Source of the DNA: an uncultured Oscillospiraceae bacterium
Lineage (GTDB): Bacteria > Bacillota > Clostridia > Oscillospirales > Acutalibacteraceae
Reading direction: 5' to 3'
DNA length: 20,034 nt
NCBI GenBank assembly: GCA_959601025.1
Contig: CAUGOD010000045.1
Coordinates: forward strand, 1 to 20,034
Position 1 is the stretch's first letter. Each line of letters opens with the position of its first letter. The translations under genes and the position numbers were made by a program. The notes below the pieces were generated by a model, which searched no databases, had not been told where the DNA came from, and was given only the letters and a program-made list of their open reading frames with translations. Of this stretch, positions 1 through 6,181 are shown piece after piece.

Positions 1-45
1 TTTTACCGCTCCCCCGGTAGAACCGGGGGTTTATTTCGGCTACAA
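1..45 (-). repeat. Palindromic intergenic repeat, left copy
   Basis: These 45 bases are the exact reverse complement of 19980-20024 near the other end of the window. The core is a perfect 8-bp inverted repeat, CCCCCGGT / ACCGGGGG, around a 3-nt loop (11-29), flanked by conserved TTTATTTCGGCTACAA. Read on the minus strand, it starts directly after the terminator at 47-80, as the right copy starts directly after the terminator at 19944-19976. There is no ORF inside it. It looks like a dispersed REP/MITE-like unit; the copy may extend beyond base 1. Confidence 0.85.
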
Positions 46-46
46 C

Positions 47-80
47 AAAAGAGGGTTTGCCGTAAAACGGCAAACCCTCT
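47..80 (-). terminator. Intrinsic terminator of the 6S-like RNA
   Basis: A perfect 14-bp stem (50-63 with 67-80, loop AAA at 64-66) is followed on the minus strand by TTTT (50-47). It lies just downstream of the structured RNA at 94-298 and directly before the left repeat. On the plus strand the T-run is poor, so the minus strand is the likely orientation. Confidence 0.8.
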
Positions 81-93
81 TATCGTTAATTTG

Positions 94-298
94 GCCCCGC
101 CAAGCCGTATCGCCGCCAGCGATAACCTGCTACTAACGTCAGCAGGTGGGCGCCGCCCGGGACGTTCCTGCTCCCTTCGTCCCGCCGCAAGATTTATCCT
201 GCGGCGGGGAGGTCTGCAATCCGGCCCCGGAGATAAGCTCCCGATATCAAAGTGTAGTAGGGTTATAAGGCGGCAGTCCACGCACAAGGCAGGGAAAG
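94..298 (-). ncRNA. ssrS: Structured RNA resembling 6S RNA
   Basis: A region of about 205 nt without a credible ORF can fold into a rod typical of 6S RNA, the RNA-polymerase-binding regulator. Read on the minus strand, a 5' CCCTGCC pairs with the 3' GGCGGGG, and GCCGCC with GGCGGC, as a closing stem. Then comes an A/T-rich bubble with a small hairpin on its 3' side (ACCTGCT...AGCAGGT, near 126-148). The terminal stem uses CCGGGGC/GTCCCGG and CCTCCC/GGGAGC-AGG and is capped by a CGCCGCA/TGCGGCG hairpin around GGATAAATC (about 181-206). A strong terminator follows at 47-80. Size, bubble with 3'-side hairpin and own terminator fit 6S. The sequence was recognised by shape and partial motif memory, not by a search. 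Another structured RNA is possible, and no clear promoter was found between it and the DUF1292 gene. Confidence 0.55.
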
Positions 299-395
299 AA
301 AGCTGTATTCCGCCGTCGCAGCACACAGGGAAAACATTGGCAAACCATGTCTCTCGTTTTGCGCTGCGCCGATATTGCTCGGCTTCTTACCTTCT

Positions 396-716
396 TCAGT
401 TCAGCTCTTCCGGTTCGCCTTCCATTTCTTCGATTTCATAGAGATCGGAGAGACGTTCCTCGAAAATCTCGGCGATTTCGTCAAACAATTCGTCGTCCTC
501 GATGGGAAGCAGCATTTCCCCGCCATCCTCCTCGCCGACCTGCAAAATGATCAATTCGCCGTCGTCGTTCAGCGTTTCCGAAGGGTCGTCGTAAACCGGC
601 AACAGGGCGACATATCGTCCGTCGTCGGTTTCGATCGCGTCGATCAACTCAAATTCGTGTTCCTTTCCGTCCTCGTCCAGGACGGTGACCAGATCCGCGC
701 CATATTCATCGGCCAT
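396..716 (-). CDS. DUF1292 family acidic protein
   Basis: The 106-aa product begins MADEYGADLVTVLDEDGKEH and is strongly acidic throughout. That pattern, with a central LIDAIETDDGRYVALLPV segment and an E/D-rich C-terminus, fits the DUF1292 family, small cytosolic Firmicutes proteins of unknown biochemical role. The ATG at 716 is chosen because GGAAAGGAAAG lies a few bases upstream; the longer in-frame extension to 851 is unlike the family and lacks a ribosome site. A matching promoter lies at 823-851, giving a leader of about 100 nt. That leader contains a GC hairpin at 742-759 (CGCCCGC/GCGGGCG) close to the ribosome site. No terminator is evident before the RNA at 94-298, so the two could be co-transcribed. 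Confidence 0.85.
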   Translation of the reverse strand: MADEYGADLVTVLDEDGKEHEFELIDAIETDDGRYVALLPVYDDPSETLNDDGELIILQVGEEDGGEMLLPIEDDELFDEIAEIFEERLSDLYEIEEMEGEPEELN

Positions 717-822
717 GGGATTCACTTTCCTTTCCATTAAGCGCCCGCCGGAGCGGGCGTTTTCCAGCCCCGTTCCATTTGGTTCGGGTTTGGGAACGCC
801 GTTCGGATTCTGGGCTGTTTTT

Positions 823-851
823 ATTGTACCGTTTCCGGATGCATTCGTCAA
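823..851 (-). promoter_or_regulatory. Vegetative promoter for the DUF1292 gene
   Basis: On the minus strand, TTGACG (851-846) is separated by 17 nt from TACAAT (828-823). The match is one base off consensus at each hexamer with ideal spacing. It points at the DUF1292 gene, with a predicted start near 816. Confidence 0.75.
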
Positions 852-909
852 GAGGTATTCAGCAATGGTAAAATTTCATAATTAGTTTAAAATTTATTAA
901 CGAAAACTA

Positions 910-938
910 TTGACAAAAACAACTTCGCGTGCTACAGT
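910..938 (+). promoter_or_regulatory. Vegetative promoter driving the 945-1675 transcript
   Basis: A perfect TTGACA (910-915), a 17-nt spacer and TACAGT (933-938) sit in an A/T-rich stretch (860-910) shared with the opposing promoter. The predicted start is near 945. No protein gene follows for more than 700 bases on this strand, so the promoter argues for an RNA product. Confidence 0.75.
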
Positions 939-944
939 AAGAAT

Positions 945-1675
945 GACAAAAGGAAAGGTCAAAAGCAAGAGAGAAAAGCGTAAAGCCTTCTAGGAACTGG
1001 CTGGAGAGTACAGCCGGCTGGAAAAGGGCTTTTGGAAAGGGGTGATTCCAGTGCACACAGACATTGAAAACCAGCCGTTGGCCCGCACGGGAATCTCCCG
1101 CTGCGGGCGGATTCAGAAGGTTCGCCGATAACCGTTTTCCAGGGAATCGTTCAATGAGTCGAAGAGCCGCGGTTTTTCCGAAAAGGGACACGGGTTGTTC
1201 CGGAGTGGAAAAACGGAAAGCGGAAGCCTTGTAAAATTTCTATATTGCATCGCTTCTTAGACCAGGGATCAACGCTTCCGGGCGATATGAAATGTCGAAA
1301 TGTTGTTTTGCTCTCAAATGCAGACGGCGGAACCAAGCTGAATGGGCGTTGCTGGCGCCGGGATGGCGGAAGCGGCGGGGAAATCCGCGCAGGAATAGCC
1401 TTCTCCATCCAAAAACAGAATATTGATATAGATTGTTTCCAAAAGCGATCGGGCGAAGCCCGGCGATACCCGGCGATACCTTGTACGGCAAATTTGATGA
1501 ATAAAGGATGAGTCCGATGTTCTGATCCGTCCGTAGTTGTATCGAGTGTTTGTTCAAACGGTGAAGCTGCACCGAGACTGCAACCGCACCCCGGCGCAGG
1601 GCCGCGGAGAACAAAAAGCGAAACTAACTGCAAAATTAGGATTGAAGCCCCCGTGCTAATGCATGGGGGCTTTGC
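945..1675 (+). ncRNA. Candidate large structured non-coding RNA
   Basis: This is about 730 nt between a near-consensus promoter (910-938) and a 12-bp hairpin (1645-1672). No ORF in it looks like a real protein on either strand. Helices seen directly: 982-987 with 1027-1032, enclosing a 7-bp hairpin 997-1003/1011-1017; a 12-bp hairpin 1081-1108 with one bulged C; and a nested element 1167-1223 with CCGC/GCGG, then GTTTTTCC/GGAAAAAC, then GGGACA/TGTTCC around a 5-nt loop. Smaller hairpins lie at 1283-1297, 1449-1462 (CGGGC-GAA-GCCCG) and 1559-1574, and a 10-bp unit is repeated in tandem at 1461-1480. Hallmarks of RNase P RNA, tmRNA, SRP RNA and common riboswitches were not found. It may belong to a known large class (OLE, ROOL, GOLLD, HEARO, raiA) or be new. 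The boundaries are predictions. Confidence 0.5.
1645..1675. terminator. Shared hairpin terminator between convergent transcripts
   Basis: A 12-bp stem pairs 1645-1656 with 1661-1672 (AAGCCCCCGTGC / GCATGGGGGCTT, one G-T pair) around a TAAT loop. T-runs are short on both strands (TTT at 1671-1673 on plus). It lies between the candidate RNA (plus) and the TSUP pair (minus), and could serve both. Confidence 0.6.
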
Positions 1676-1694
1676 TGTGCAGGGAAGGAAACGG

Positions 1695-2075
1695 TCAGTT
1701 ATCCTCCTCTTCGGCTTGAGTCGGTTTGCTGCGCAGCTCCCGTACGCCGATGTACAGCAGGAAAACGCCGAAAATCCGGCGAAGGAGACGGACGTCCATC
1801 ATTCCCGCAATCCATGCGGCCAGAAGGGAGGTGACCACGCCCGCCGCCGTACACCAGAGAACCGTCCGGCCGTCGATCAGACGATTCCGGATGTGGGAAA
1901 TCAGCGCGGCCGGCGCGCAGAAAAGAAAATACAGCAAATTGATCCCGCCGGCGACGTATTGGTTGACCCCGGCGAAACTGGTCAGGTACAGGATCAGCAG
2001 AGACCCGCCGCCGATCCCGAAGCCGCTGAGAACGCCGGTCAGGAGTCCTACCACAAAATTCCAGAAAGCAGTCAA
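1695..2075 (-). CDS. TauE/SafE (TSUP) family half-size permease, second of a pair
   Basis: The 126-aa hydrophobic protein has about four membrane segments and the TSUP signature near its start (residues about 9-25, VGLLTGVLSGFGIGGGSLL). It ends with a short acidic tail. Full-length TSUP anion or sulfur-compound exporters have about 250 aa and two homologous four-helix halves; this gene encodes one half. The start is taken as the TTG at 2075, whose TTGA overlaps the TGA stop of the upstream half (2074-2072), which suggests translational coupling. A GTG further in is an alternative. With the 2072-2467 product it probably forms a heteromeric transporter; the substrate cannot be told. The hairpin at 1645-1672 follows the stop. 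Confidence 0.8.
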   Translation of the reverse strand: MTAFWNFVVGLLTGVLSGFGIGGGSLLILYLTSFAGVNQYVAGGINLLYFLFCAPAALISHIRNRLIDGRTVLWCTAAGVVTSLLAAWIAGMMDVRLLRRIFGVFLLYIGVRELRSKPTQAEEEDN

Positions 2076-2467
2076 AGCAGCAGCACCGCCCGTATCCCGC
2101 CGTACAGGATCAGCAGTCCGAAGCCCTTCCGCAGGAGCGTGATCGGGACTTTTCCAAAGATTCGGCCGGCGATCAGTCCGCCGGCCAGTCCGCCCAGCAG
2201 GGTGGGGAATACCGAGGAGAAGTCCAGACCGCCTTTCAGAAAATAGACGAAAAGAGAGACTGCCGACAGGGGAAAAATGACCGCTATCGAGGTGGCGAAC
2301 GCCCGACGCTGATCCATCTTCAGCCATTTGGTAAACATCGGCACCAGAAACAGGCCGCCGCCTGAGCCGAAAAAGCCGTTGGCGGCGCCGGCGAGCGCGC
2401 CCGTAACGATTCGTTTGGCGTTTTTCTCCTTTTTTCCCAGTTTCCTCTGGTTTAATGGTTTTCGCAT
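2072..2467 (-). CDS. TauE/SafE (TSUP) family half-size permease, first of a pair
   Basis: The 131-aa protein has a basic N-terminus (MRKPLNQRKLGKKEKNAKR) and then a TSUP half-domain: GALAGAANGFFGSGGGLFLV, a WLKMDQRRAFATSIAVIFPL segment that matches the family helix 2 region, a glycine-rich LLGGLAGGLIAGRIFGKV segment, and a C-terminal helix ending in AVLLL. The ATG at 2467 is chosen because AAAGGGG lies 8 bases upstream; the reading frame stays open to 2536 with further ATGs but no better ribosome site. The gene overlaps the next half-gene by 4 bases. Having both halves as separate overlapping genes, rather than a broken single gene, is supported by the intact start context and complete four-helix topology of each. 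Confidence 0.82.
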   Translation of the reverse strand: MRKPLNQRKLGKKEKNAKRIVTGALAGAANGFFGSGGGLFLVPMFTKWLKMDQRRAFATSIAVIFPLSAVSLFVYFLKGGLDFSSVFPTLLGGLAGGLIAGRIFGKVPITLLRKGFGLLILYGGIRAVLLL

Positions 2468-2619
2468 TCTCGCCGCCCCTTTCCGCCGATTCATGCACTT
2501 TCGTTTATTGTGCCGCCGGGAAGAAGAAAAATGCATGGGGCAAAAGACAGAAATGGAAATTTAGCCCGTTTCCTAACGCCTGGCTGCCGGAATATTCACG
2601 CATATCCTACAATCTCCTC

Positions 2620-2648
2620 TTGGCAAGAGCGCCGCCCTAATATATAAT
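2620..2648 (+). promoter_or_regulatory. Near-consensus vegetative promoter
   Basis: TTGGCA (2620-2625), a 17-nt spacer and a perfect TATAAT (2643-2648) lie about 50 bases before the HD-domain gene at 2700. The predicted start is near 2655. This is the clearest promoter for the run of plus-strand genes up to 5914, although internal promoters are possible. Confidence 0.8.
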
Positions 2649-2699
2649 AAAAGCATTAGAGAATGCCCAAAGGCATCAGACAAGGAAGGATGACTCACC

Positions 2700-3266
2700 A
2701 TGGGAAAGATACCGTCCAGAGACGAGGCGGAGGCGCTGCTGCGGGAGTATAACAAGGAGCCGTTCCATCTCCGCCACGCGGAAATCGTTGCCGGGGTAAT
2801 GGGATATTTCGCGGCGGAATACGATCCTGAAAACCGGGAGTTCTGGGAAATCGTCGGTCTGCTGCACGATCTGGATTTCGAGCAGTATCCCCAGGAGCAC
2901 TGCCTTCGTTCCCAGGAAATCATGCGGGAACGGGGCCTGGACGAGCGATTGATCCGGGCGACCGCCAGCCATGGCTATAACCTGACGGTGGATATCCGGC
3001 CGGAGCATGTGATGGAAAAGGTTCTTTACGCAGTGGATGAGCTGACCGGCCTGATCGGTGCGGTCGCGCTGATGCGGCCTTCCCGCAGTGTGGCCGACCT
3101 GGAACTGAAATCCGTAAAGAAGAAATACAAAACGTCGACCTTCGCGGCCGGCTGTTCCCGCCAGGTGATCGAGGACGGCGCGGCCATGCTGGGCTGGGAA
3201 CTGGACGACCTGATTTCCCGCACTATCCTGGCGATGCGCTCCCTGTCCGACCGGATGGAGATTTAA
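2700..3266 (+). CDS. HD-domain metal-dependent hydrolase
   Basis: The 188-aa cytosolic protein has an HD-superfamily metal site: His26 (in FHLRHAEIV), His56-Asp57 (GLLHDLDF), His91 (ATASHGY) and Asp113 (AVDELTGL). The spacing matches small HDIG-type phosphohydrolases, which usually act on nucleotides or similar phosphoesters; the substrate here is unknown. The C-terminal half (SVKKKYKTSTFAAGCSRQVI) resembles uncharacterised HD proteins of Clostridia and carries no second domain. The ATG at 2700 follows GGAAGGATG at suitable distance and a strong promoter at 2620-2648. It is followed after 107 bases by the C_GCAxxG_C_C gene. Family call firm, substrate not. Confidence 0.87.
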   Translation: MGKIPSRDEAEALLREYNKEPFHLRHAEIVAGVMGYFAAEYDPENREFWEIVGLLHDLDFEQYPQEHCLRSQEIMRERGLDERLIRATASHGYNLTVDIRPEHVMEKVLYAVDELTGLIGAVALMRPSRSVADLELKSVKKKYKTSTFAAGCSRQVIEDGAAMLGWELDDLISRTILAMRSLSDRMEI

Positions 3267-3373
3267 GGCTTTGCTTGAAAATCGAAAATGCCCTCTATTT
3301 TGCCCATAAGGGGCGCTTTATGCATGCATTGGGGCTGGACCTGTAATCAATTGACGGATAGAAAGGGATTTGA

Positions 3374-3877
3374 ATGCTCATGGAGGAAAACAGCGGTAAA
3401 GGAAAAGCCGCCCGCGCCCTGTTTGAGCAGGGGTATACCTGCGCCCAAGCGGTGCTCGGCGCTTACGCGGAGGAGCTGGGACTTGATTGGAAGACTGCGA
3501 TGCGTCTCGCCTCGCCCTTTGGCGGGGGAATGGGGCGGATGCGGGAGGTCTGCGGCGCGGTTTCCGGGATGCTGATGGCGGCCGGATTAAAGTACGGCTA
3601 CGCCGACCCAAAGGACAGGGAGGAAAAGAAAAGGACGTATCAAATGACGCAGGAGCTGGCGGGACGCTTCCGGGAAATCAACGGGTCGATCGTCTGCCGG
3701 GAGCTGCTGGGACTCGACGGCCGGGACCGGTCTCCGGAGCCGTCCGAGCGAACGGCGGAGTATTACAGAAAAAGGCCCTGCGCCTGTCTGGCGGAATGCG
3801 CGGCGGATATCCTCGACGCCTATCGGCTCGGAGAGGAAGGGCGCGGGCAGTGCAAACGGAACGAAAAGGACAAATAG
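3374..3877 (+). CDS. C_GCAxxG_C_C family probable redox protein
   Basis: The 167-aa protein carries the cysteine pattern that names this family: Cys in the N-terminal GYTCAQAVLGAY, the glycine-rich FGGGMGRMREVCGAVSGMLM (the C-GCAxxG part), CRELLG near the middle and CACLAECAADIL near the C-terminus. Family members are thought to be redox-active or metal-binding and often sit near membrane transporters or electron-transfer genes; no reaction is established. The ATG at 3374 is preceded by GAAAGGG at 6-nt spacing. An in-frame ATG two codons later is a weaker alternative. The C-terminus is charged (RGQCKRNEKDK). The gene lies 37 bases before the yfbR-like gene. Confidence 0.88.
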   Translation: MLMEENSGKGKAARALFEQGYTCAQAVLGAYAEELGLDWKTAMRLASPFGGGMGRMREVCGAVSGMLMAAGLKYGYADPKDREEKKRTYQMTQELAGRFREINGSIVCRELLGLDGRDRSPEPSERTAEYYRKRPCACLAECAADILDAYRLGEEGRGQCKRNEKDK

Positions 3878-3914
3878 GAAATAGACAGGGACTGCGGAAG
3901 GGAAGAGGACGGGA

Positions 3915-4499
3915 ATGGGACATTCCTTTTTCGCGATGCTTTCGCGAATGAAACATATCAATCGGTGGGCGCTGATGCGAAATACCCGTGCGGAAAATAT
4001 CTGCGAGCATTCCCACGATGTGGCGGTGCTTGCTCATGCGCTGGCGGTGCTGACCAACCGCCGCTTCGGCGGCCAGGTGGATGCCGGGCGCTGTGCGCTG
4101 CTGGCGCTGTACCACGACGCGCCGGAGATTCTGACCGGTGACATGCCCACGCCGGTGAAATATTACAACCCGGCTATTCGGGAGGCGTACCGGCAGGTGG
4201 AGACCGTATCGGAGAAAAAGCTGCTTTCCATGCTGCCGGAGGATCTGCGGGAGGAATACGCGCCGCTGCTGCTCTCCGGCGGGAAGTGGGCGGAGGAGCG
4301 GCGGCTGGTCAAGGCGGCCGATAAGCTTGCGGCGCTGATCAAATGCGTGGAGGAGCTGGAGCAGGGAAACCGGGAGTTCGAGCAGGCCCGGAAATCCACG
4401 GAGGAAGCGATTCGCGCCATGGCTCTGCCGGCGGCGGACTGCTTTTTGGAGGAATTCCTGCCGTCTTACCGCCTGACCCTCGACGAGCAGGGCGAATAG
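3915..4499 (+). CDS. yfbR: 5'-deoxynucleotidase YfbR-like
   Basis: The 194-aa protein aligns by eye along its length with E. coli YfbR (199 aa), which removes phosphate from dNMPs in the cytosol. Shared features include the opening HSFFAMLSRMKHINRW, the dNMP-contacting Arg17-Trp18, the HD metal ligands His32, His67-Asp68 and Asp136, the catalytic-region Glu71 (YHDAPEILTGD) with Asp76, PTPVKYYNP, and the ending EFLPSYRLTLDE. All key residues are present, so it is probably active in nucleotide-pool housekeeping or pyrimidine salvage. GGAAGAGGACGGG precedes the ATG. It lies downstream of two other small genes on the same strand and is probably co-transcribed with them. Confidence 0.9.
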   Translation: MGHSFFAMLSRMKHINRWALMRNTRAENICEHSHDVAVLAHALAVLTNRRFGGQVDAGRCALLALYHDAPEILTGDMPTPVKYYNPAIREAYRQVETVSEKKLLSMLPEDLREEYAPLLLSGGKWAEERRLVKAADKLAALIKCVEELEQGNREFEQARKSTEEAIRAMALPAADCFLEEFLPSYRLTLDEQGE

Positions 4500-4560
4500 G
4501 CGGGCAGACCGATGCCAAAGCCATATAGGCTTATTTTATGAGGAAGGGTGTTTTACAGGT

Positions 4561-5289
4561 ATGGGCAAGAGGTACGTTGTGGATTTCAACACGGGCAAAC
4601 CGGATGATTTCATTCAGTTTGTCTCCGAGGATTTTTTGAAAAAGGAGGGCTTTGTCCTGACCTCTCTCAAGGGGGAGGTCGTCTGGAAAAAAGGGGTGGG
4701 CGTTTTGTCCGGCCCGCAGTTTATCAAGCTACAGTATTCCGGCGGGATGGTTCATTTGGAGGCGTGGATCAAATATGCCATCCTCCCCGGCGTGTATTGC
4801 GGCGAAATGGGTCTGGACGGCGCCATGGGCTTTGCGGTCAAGGCGGCCTTGAAGAATAAGGTGAATGCGCTGGTAGCGCTTCTGTATCAGCCGGCGAATA
4901 TTCCCGGCGCGCCGGTTTCCGCGCCATATTCCGTATCAACGCCGTCCGACGGCGTGGGCGCGCCCGTTTCGGCGGAGGGAGGCGCCATACCGGCTGGATC
5001 GGCCACACCGGCCTATAACGGCGTCCCGACAGCGCCGATTCCGGTGGCGGTTCATAATCCGACCAATAAAGCAACCCTTTCCCTGGTGATGGGGCTGTGC
5101 AGCATCGCGGGATGCTTTTTTCCGATTGCCGGCGTGATTCTGGGCGCGATCGGCATTCCCGCCGGCGTCGTGGGAAGGAAAAGCACCGCTCGCGGAATGG
5201 CGACGGCTGGTCTTGTGCTGAGCATCTTGTTTCTGGTGATCTCCATCCTGAACTGGATCGCCGGGATCATCCTGACGGTAATGCTTTGA
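4561..5289 (+). CDS. DUF4190 membrane protein with soluble N-terminal domain
   Basis: The 242-aa protein has three parts. Residues 1-110 form a soluble domain (YVVDFNTGKPDDFIQFV ... WIKYAILPGVYCGEMGL) that resembles the N-terminal domain of other clostridial membrane proteins of unknown function. Residues about 111-168 are a low-complexity Pro/Ala/Ser/Gly linker. Residues about 171-242 are a DUF4190-type region with two to three membrane segments separated by GRKSTARGMATAGLVLSI. No catalytic motif is visible. The ATG at 4561 has AGGAAGGG upstream, but about 13 bases away, so the start is less certain than the frame. The lipoprotein gene follows after 37 bases, suggesting co-transcription. Confidence 0.75.
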   Translation: MGKRYVVDFNTGKPDDFIQFVSEDFLKKEGFVLTSLKGEVVWKKGVGVLSGPQFIKLQYSGGMVHLEAWIKYAILPGVYCGEMGLDGAMGFAVKAALKNKVNALVALLYQPANIPGAPVSAPYSVSTPSDGVGAPVSAEGGAIPAGSATPAYNGVPTAPIPVAVHNPTNKATLSLVMGLCSIAGCFFPIAGVILGAIGIPAGVVGRKSTARGMATAGLVLSILFLVISILNWIAGIILTVML

Positions 5290-5326
5290 CACAACGGAAA
5301 AGAAGAAGGAAACGGAGGAACGAAGA

Positions 5327-5914
5327 ATGAAAGCGCTAAAGCGAATATTAGCCGGGCTGTGTGCGGTTCTGCTGACAACTACGGCGGCGGTCTCTCTCGC
5401 CGGCTGTAATATTATCCAGTTGGGACGGGCGCTTGCCGGCAACCAGGCGGCGGACGAGGAGAAGACCGTAACCAGCACGGATGGAAGATACCGGATTACC
5501 GTACCGGGGGACTGGGAAGACGAGATGGAGGAATTGGGCGATCAAGCGGTTTTGGCCGTGGGAAACCGGCTGCAGGAAAAATATCTCGTCGTTCTAACGG
5601 AAAGCAAAGAGGATTTTGAAAGCAGCGTAACGCTCGAAGATTACCGGAATGCCGTGATTGGGCAGATGGAGGATACCGTGGAAGACGCATTGGTTTCGCA
5701 GGCGGAGCCTTTTTCAGTGAACGGACGGACCGGTTACCTTACAGAAGTACGCGGAACGATGGAGGGAATCAATATCACCTATTGGGTGACCTGCCTGGAG
5801 ACAAATACCGATTTCGTTCAGATTACCGGCTGGACCCTGCGAAGCCGAGAAGAGAAAAACGGGGAAGAAATCCGCAGGGTGGAAGCATCCTTTCAGAAAG
5901 CATCAAAAGTGTAA
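5327..5914 (+). CDS. Predicted lipoprotein, PsbP/DUF1795-like fold possible
   Basis: The 195-aa protein begins MKALKRILAGLCAVLLTTTA, a lipoprotein signal peptide with a lipobox ending LAG-Cys27, so it should be anchored to the outer face of the membrane. The mature part contains YRITVPGDWEDEMEELGD, NRLQEKYLVVLTESKEDF, a central EDYRNAVIGQMED helix and an ITYWVTCLETNTDFVQITGW strand region. This order is reminiscent of PsbP-like or DUF1795 secreted proteins; that resemblance is by pattern only. AACGGAGGAACG precedes the ATG at good spacing. A hairpin with T-run at 5926-5950 ends the cluster. Function unknown. Confidence 0.8.
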   Translation: MKALKRILAGLCAVLLTTTAAVSLAGCNIIQLGRALAGNQAADEEKTVTSTDGRYRITVPGDWEDEMEELGDQAVLAVGNRLQEKYLVVLTESKEDFESSVTLEDYRNAVIGQMEDTVEDALVSQAEPFSVNGRTGYLTEVRGTMEGINITYWVTCLETNTDFVQITGWTLRSREEKNGEEIRRVEASFQKASKV

Positions 5915-5925
5915 GCCAAAACTAA

Positions 5926-5950
5926 CCCTGTACACATAGGGCAATTTTTT
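5926..5950 (+). terminator. Terminator after the lipoprotein gene
   Basis: A 6-bp stem (CCCTGT 5926-5931 / ATAGGG 5936-5941, loop ACAC) is followed by CAA and six T (5945-5950). The stem is short, but the T-run and the position 12 bases after the stop codon support it. Confidence 0.6.
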
Positions 5951-5984
5951 GGAAAACTTTCAGAAATAATAGCAAAAAGCTGGA

Positions 5985-6002
5985 TTGTTATAAAAATAAC
6001 AA
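5985..6002. promoter_or_regulatory. Candidate Rex operator upstream of the hydrogenase operon
   Basis: TTGTTATAAAAATAACAA is an 18-bp perfect palindrome (7-bp half-sites, 4-bp spacer). The clostridial Rex consensus, as known for this family, is TTGTTAA-N4-TTAACAA, so each half differs at one position. Rex is the NADH-sensing repressor that commonly controls fermentation and hydrogenase genes, which fits the next operon. The centre lies about 75 bases upstream of the predicted start, further than usual for a repressor. The same bases could form a weak A/T stem before a T-run (6007-6012). Confidence 0.55.
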
Positions 6003-6034
6003 TGGGTTTTTTCTCGAATTTTGAAGAAATCCTG

Positions 6035-6063
6035 TAGAAATTCCCCACCGCTTCTGGTATACT
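6035..6063 (+). promoter_or_regulatory. Extended -10 promoter of the hydrogenase operon
   Basis: TATACT (6058-6063) is preceded by TGG, giving a TGn extended -10. A weak TAGAAA -35 (6035-6040) lies 17 nt upstream. The predicted start is near 6070. The leader of about 110 nt holds a direct repeat GCGTATA-GCGTATA (6073-6086) and a hairpin 6100-6121 (CCCTC/GAGGG plus CGTT/AACG) before the ribosome site. Confidence 0.65.
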
Positions 6064-6181
6064 ATTAAATTAGCGTATAGCGTATATTGCTAAAGAGGGC
6101 CCTCCCGTTTTCAACGGAGGGTTGCCGTGCGGCAGTATACCGAACGGCGAGTATGAATATCCGCAAGGAGGAAAAGGCAAC

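Noticed and set aside
742..763. GC hairpin followed by TTTT on the plus strand, terminator-like
   Set aside because: No plus-strand gene lies upstream to be terminated. It lies in the leader of the DUF1292 gene and may only affect that leader.
1151..1633. Minus-strand frames of 124 and 160 codons in the intergenic region
   Set aside because: No ribosome site and no recognisable domain; composition looks random. The plus-strand promoter and the helices favour an RNA reading.
5984..6012. Hairpin plus T-run read as a second terminator after the lipoprotein gene
   Set aside because: The stem is A/T pairs except one and weak, a better terminator lies at 5926-5950, and the palindrome matches a Rex operator. 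A minor terminator role cannot be excluded.
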